Below, piece by piece: positions 35,312 to 38,392 of a DNA stretch of 38,392 nucleotides. Numbering within the stretch: position 1 is the first letter of the stretch; each line of letters starts with the position of its first letter. Position numbers and translations under genes: made by a program. The DNA is taken from assembly GCA_025930955.1 (NCBI GenBank), contig JAICNY010000004.1, forward strand, positions 1-38,392, given 5' to 3'. This DNA is from Thermoleophilia bacterium. Lineage in GTDB: Bacteria > Actinomycetota > Thermoleophilia > Gaiellales > Gaiellaceae. The notes beneath the pieces are model-generated. The model worked only from the letters and a program-made list of their open reading frames with translations. It had not been told where the DNA came from and did not search any database.

Positions 35312-36585
35312 GCCAGCCCGTCTTCGAGAAGAACGTCCTGTCCAACGGCCTGCGCGTCGTCACCGCCGACATGCCGCAGGCGAAGTCCGTCGCGTGCTTC
35401 GTCATGCTCGCAGCCGGCTCGCGCTACGAGACGAAGGACACGAACGGGATCGCGCATTTCGCCGAGCACATGTTCTTCAAGGGCACGGAGCGGCGCCCAA
35501 ACGCACGCGACATCGCGGGCGAGATCGACTCGATCGGCGGCGAGTTCAACGCGTTCACCGGCAAGGAGTACACGGGCTACTACGTCAAGTGCGCCGCGGA
35601 GCACCGCGACGTCGCGCTCGACGTCCTCGTCGACATGCTGCGCAACTCGAGGTTCGATCCCGAGGAGATCGAGCGCGAGAAGGGCGTGATCGTCGAGGAG
35701 ATGAACATGTACTACGACACGCCCCGCGACTACCTCGAGGGCGTGTACGACGAGCTCCTCTACGGCGACCAGCCGCTCGGGTGGGACATCATCGGCACGA
35801 AGGAGACGGTGCGCGCCGCGACGCGCGAGACGTTCCTCGGGTACCTCGACCGCTGGTACCGCTCGAGCCGCATGGTGGCGGGCGTCGCGGGTGCGCTCGG
35901 CGGTGACGTCCTCGAGCGAGTCGAGAGCCTGCTCGGCGACGTCCCGGACGGCGAGACCGGATCGCCCGAGCCCGCCTCCCCGCTCCCGAACGGCCGCCGG
36001 GTGAAGATCCACCACAAGCCCTCCGACCAGGCGCACATCCGCCTCGGCGTGCCGAGCTACCCGATCGACCATCCCGACCGCTACGCGCTGAACGTCCTCG
36101 CGACCGTGCTCGGGGGCGGGATGTCTTCGCGCCTCTTCAGCGAGGTCCGGGAGCGGCGCGGGCTCGCGTACTACATCTACGGCTACAACCAGGGCTACAC
36201 GGACACGGGCACGCTCTTCGCCCAGGGCGGCGTCGACATCGCGCGGATCGACGAGGCAATCTCGACGGTCGTGACGGAGTTCGGCCGGATCGCGGCGGAG
36301 CCGGTGTCGGACGACGAGCTCCAGAAGGCGCGCAACTTCGCCAAGGGCCGGCTCGTGCTGTCGCTCGAGGACCCGCGCGGGACGATCCTCTTCGGCCTGC
36401 GGAGCGAGGTGCTCGAGGGGAAGATCCGCGAGCCGGACGAGGTGCTCGCCGGCCTCGACGCGGTGACCGTCGAGGACGTTCAGCGCGTCGCGCAGGAGCT
36501 CATCGCCGAGGACCGGCTGAACCTCGCGCTCATCGGCCCCTTCGAGGACGAGAGCCGCTTCGAACCGCTGCTCACGGGCTCCTAA
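35308..36585 (+). CDS. M16-family zinc metallopeptidase
   Basis: A 425-residue processing-peptidase-like protein (M16B). The inverted zinc motif HxxEH is His50-Phe-Ala-Glu53-His54 ('GIAHFAEHMFFKGT'), and the third ligand is about Glu130 in 'EREKGVIVEEMNMY', the family spacing. The C-terminal half has 'GGGMSSRLFSEVRERRGLAYYIYGY', the substrate-chamber Arg/Tyr region. Size and domain plan match bacterial PqqL/YmxG-type single-chain enzymes. No signal peptide, so cytoplasmic. The ATG at 35308 overlaps the thioesterase stop. Confidence 0.94.
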   Translation: MSQPVFEKNVLSNGLRVVTADMPQAKSVACFVMLAAGSRYETKDTNGIAHFAEHMFFKGTERRPNARDIAGEIDSIGGEFNAFTGKEYTGYYVKCAAEHRDVALDVLVDMLRNSRFDPEEIEREKGVIVEEMNMYYDTPRDYLEGVYDELLYGDQPLGWDIIGTKETVRAATRETFLGYLDRWYRSSRMVAGVAGALGGDVLERVESLLGDVPDGETGSPEPASPLPNGRRVKIHHKPSDQAHIRLGVPSYPIDHPDRYALNVLATVLGGGMSSRLFSEVRERRGLAYYIYGYNQGYTDTGTLFAQGGVDIARIDEAISTVVTEFGRIAAEPVSDDELQKARNFAKGRLVLSLEDPRGTILFGLRSEVLEGKIREPDEVLAGLDAVTVEDVQRVAQELIAEDRLNLALIGPFEDESRFEPLLTGS

Positions 36586-36926
36586 GGCAGGACGGCGACC
36601 GCCTCGGCGGCGCCCTGCATGGGGCACGACTCGGCGATCGGGCCGGGGATCCAGAGCTCGACCGACTCGCCGGTTCGCAGGTCGGCCCAGCCGATCTCCT
36701 CGACGCTTCCGTCGCCGGTCGTGCGGTAGACGCGCGCACCTTCCTGGGGCGCCGTCCAGATGCCGCACGCGTCCTCCTCCGCGCGGACGAGCAGGCGGCC
36801 CTCGCCGTCCGTCTCCTCGAGAAGACCCGCGTACTCGGGCGGGCGCTCGGGCGGGCCCGCGGCCTCCTCGGCGCCGCCGCACCCGGCGACGACGAGCAGC
36901 GCGACGACAAGCGCGATCCGGGTCAT
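36582..36926 (-). CDS. Small lipoprotein, unknown function
   Basis: The protein has 114 residues. The signal 'MTRIALVVALLVVAGCGG' ends in a lipobox (VAGC), so it is predicted to be lipid-anchored on the outer face of the membrane. The mature part is acidic, with three further cysteines and Gly/Pro-rich loops; I do not recognise the fold. ATG at 36926 with a GAAGGGA Shine-Dalgarno lies 35 nt after the M24 peptidase gene, probably the same transcript. Its stop overlaps that of the convergent M16 gene (CTAA). Confidence 0.8.
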   Translation of the reverse strand: MTRIALVVALLVVAGCGGAEEAAGPPERPPEYAGLLEETDGEGRLLVRAEEDACGIWTAPQEGARVYRTTGDGSVEEIGWADLRTGESVELWIPGPIAESCPMQGAAEAVAVLP

Positions 36927-36961
36927 CGTCCCTTCAGACGCCCGCCCGAGCTCGGAAGTTC

Positions 36962-38065
36962 CTAGACGGCGAGGTCGTACGGAAAGGTCGTGAGCCGCTC
37001 GGCGCCGTCCTCGGTCACCAAGACGAGATCCTCGAGGCGGCAGCCGCCGAACCCGGGGCGGTAGCAGCCGGGCTCGATCGCGATGACGTCGCCGGCGACG
37101 AGATCCTCGCCGACGCGGCCGAGCGAGGGCGCCTCGTGCACCTCGAGCCCGACGCCGTGCCCGAGCGAGTGGAAGAAGCCGCGGTCGAGCGGGACGCCCG
37201 GCTCCTTCGTGAGCTGGGTCGGCTGGCCGGCGTCCGCGAACGTCTCGGCGGCGATCCGGTAGAGCTCGCGCCCGCTCACGCCCGCGCGCACCTCGGCGAG
37301 GACGCGCTCGAGGGCCGTACGGCAGAGCTCCCAGTACTCGGCAAGCTCGGCGGGCGGCTCGCCGACGCAGAACGTCCGCGTCATGTCGGAGTAGCAGCCG
37401 GACTCCGGGTCGAGCGGGTAGAGATCGCACACGACCGGCTCGCCCGCGAGGATCTCGCCGTGGCCCGGCTCGTGCCCGATCGCGGTCTGGGCGCCGTGCG
37501 AGATCATCGGCGGATCGGGCGACGCGACCCCTTCCTCGGTGAAGACGCGCAGCACCTCGGTCCGAAGGCCCTCGCTCGTCTGCGGCTCGCCGCTCCCGAG
37601 CAGCTCGCGGACGCGCCCGAGGGCGAGCTCGGACGCCCGGACGGCGGCGCGGGTCCCGGCGAGCTCCGTCTCGCTCTTCGCGCGCCGGCGCGTGTCGAAG
37701 AGGTCTCCGTCGGGCTCCAGCTCGACCCCGTGCGCGCGCAGGTGGTCTGCGACCGCGAGGGGGAAGCCGGCCGGTACGCGCGCGCGCTCGATTCCGACGA
37801 GCCGGCAGGCGCGCAGGACGATCTCCGTCTCCCGCTCGCGCGCCGACAGGCCGGCCGCGACGAGCTCGTCGCTCCCGAGCTCCTCGAACGGCCGCGCCAC
37901 GAGCCCGTCCGCACCCGCGAGCAGCGGGACGTCGAGCGAACCGAGGAAGACCTCTCGCGCGCCGTTCCGCTCGACGTAGACGACCGGGTCCGGCGAGCCG
38001 AGCGGGACCTCGTGACGGATCTCCGGCGAACGGAGCGGGTCGCCGTACATGAGGACGTCGGCCAC
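36962..38065 (-). CDS. M24-family Xaa-Pro aminopeptidase-like metallopeptidase
   Basis: A 367-residue pita-bread-fold peptidase that removes N-terminal residues before proline. The C-terminal catalytic domain shows the five di-metal ligands: Asp in 'CDLYPLD' and 'YSDMTRTF', His in 'SLGHGVGLEVHEAP', Glu in 'IAIEPGCY' and Glu in 'RLEDLVLVTEDG'. The N-terminal part (1-150) is the creatinase-type non-catalytic domain. GTG at 38065 is chosen because TACCAT lies 7 nt upstream (plus 38073-38078). The track extension to 38353 is antisense and spurious. Confidence 0.9.
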   Translation of the reverse strand: MADVLMYGDPLRSPEIRHEVPLGSPDPVVYVERNGAREVFLGSLDVPLLAGADGLVARPFEELGSDELVAAGLSARERETEIVLRACRLVGIERARVPAGFPLAVADHLRAHGVELEPDGDLFDTRRRAKSETELAGTRAAVRASELALGRVRELLGSGEPQTSEGLRTEVLRVFTEEGVASPDPPMISHGAQTAIGHEPGHGEILAGEPVVCDLYPLDPESGCYSDMTRTFCVGEPPAELAEYWELCRTALERVLAEVRAGVSGRELYRIAAETFADAGQPTQLTKEPGVPLDRGFFHSLGHGVGLEVHEAPSLGRVGEDLVAGDVIAIEPGCYRPGFGGCRLEDLVLVTEDGAERLTTFPYDLAV

Positions 38066-38072
38066 GCGAGCG

Positions 38073-38078
38073 ATGGTA
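38073..38078 (-). promoter_or_regulatory. -10 box (TACCAT) of the M24 peptidase
   Basis: TACCAT on the minus strand, 7 nt from the GTG at 38065; leaderless and start-deciding. Confidence 0.5.
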
Positions 38079-38140
38079 GCTGCACGCCGCCACCCCGCCG
38101 GGGGATGCGCGTTCGCGGGCGGCGCGCCGATCCACGCCGG

Positions 38141-38392
38141 ATGCCGGCGCGCCTCCTCCTCGCCCTGCTCGCGGCCCTCGCCTGCGCGGGCGCCCTCGCC
38201 CTGCCGGCGGCGGCCGAGCGGGACGCCCTCCACCGTGCGGTCGTGTCCGGGCGGATCTCGCAGGCCGCGTACGCGCTCGAGCGGGCGCGCTCGCTCACCG
38301 ACCTCGGCGCCGTGCGCCGGCGCTGGCCGGGCACGGCCCGGCCCGACGGGCACGACGTGACCGGCATCCTCCGGGATCTCCGCGCCGCCACA
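38141..38392 (+). CDS. N-terminus of a secreted protein (cut by the window edge)
   Basis: The open frame runs off the right end: 84 codons with no stop. The N-terminus MPARLLLALLAALACAGALALPAAAERD is a clear cleavable signal peptide. The mature start 'ALHRAVVSGRISQAAYALERARSLTDLGAVRRRWPGTARPDGHDVTGILRDL' is helical and resembles the start of secreted actinobacterial proteins of unknown or protease type. An in-frame ATG at 38105 is an alternative start. Divergent from the M24 peptidase. Function cannot be judged from the fragment. Confidence 0.65.
   Translation, partial: MPARLLLALLAALACAGALALPAAAERDALHRAVVSGRISQAAYALERARSLTDLGAVRRRWPGTARPDGHDVTGILRDLRAAT

Overview
The window is very GC-rich, with nearly all third codon positions G or C. 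It has frequent GTG starts, GTGA/ATGA stop-start overlaps and many TANNNT -10 boxes sitting 6-8 nt before a start codon (leaderless transcripts). This points to a member of the Actinomycetota. The gene mix (flavinylation-type redox operon, XRE-TPR regulators, actinobacterial-type rhodanese, SpoIVB-like S55 protein, 'DPVGKLSP' small membrane protein) suggests class Thermoleophilia, but that placement is inference. I see no rRNA, tRNA, CRISPR array, transposase or phage gene; this is chromosomal housekeeping and accessory DNA.

Layout. 1-1.4 kb: a small hypothetical gene and an NAD-dependent epimerase. 1.55-5.44 kb (minus): a tightly overlapping redox operon (Asp/His-rich secreted protein, basic membrane-anchored protein, ApbE flavin transferase, ferric-reductase-like haem membrane protein, ferredoxin, FAD reductase, Thr/Gly-repeat membrane peptide), divergent from an OmpR/PhoB response regulator and histidine kinase (5.58-7.62 kb). 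7.7-9.1 kb: YciE/YciF ferritin-like protein and an aldo/keto reductase. 9.4-10.9 kb: XRE-TPR regulator 1 with a divergent 28-codon secreted-peptide ORF. 11-13.6 kb: an SF2 helicase with an acidic insertion. 13.6-16.4 kb (minus): selD-ctaA-PAC2. 16.5-18.2 kb: a DDAH-like hydrolase and a rhodanese. 18.3-20 kb (minus): XRE-TPR regulator 2 followed 15 nt later by a 33-codon secreted-peptide ORF with an ideal Shine-Dalgarno, then a possible 39-codon membrane ORF and a hairpin. 20.2-22.3 kb (minus): DHA2-type MFS exporter and TetR regulator. 22.3-22.5 kb: a REPIN-like palindrome cluster. 22.5-28.5 kb (plus): CbbX/SpoVK-type AAA+ ATPase, acyl-CoA synthetase, SDR, NAD synthetase, OsmC-like protein. 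28.5-38.4 kb: S55-like secreted protein, uracil-DNA glycosylase, redoxin-like protein, epimerase plus PLP enzyme, a third tiny ORF behind an SD-masking hairpin, cupin plus SIS protein, thioesterase plus M16 protease, lipoprotein plus M24 peptidase, and the start of a secreted protein.

The most interesting signal is a candidate peptide-signalling system. There are two XRE-TPR regulators (the domain plan of the Firmicutes RRNPP receptors). Each has an unannotated short ORF next to it whose product starts M-[KR]-[AG]-R-L-[LI]-[IM]-L, runs into a hydrophobic segment with a plausible signal-peptidase site, and ends in a 9-11 residue tail. One pair is divergent with overlapping -10 boxes; the other is co-directional with PlcR-PapR-like spacing. 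The second notable system is the ApbE-haem-ferredoxin operon. It has no canonical FMN-binding domain protein, but its last gene carries an SGATT sequence that could be a minimal flavin acceptor. All functional statements are from reading the sequence; no searches were run.
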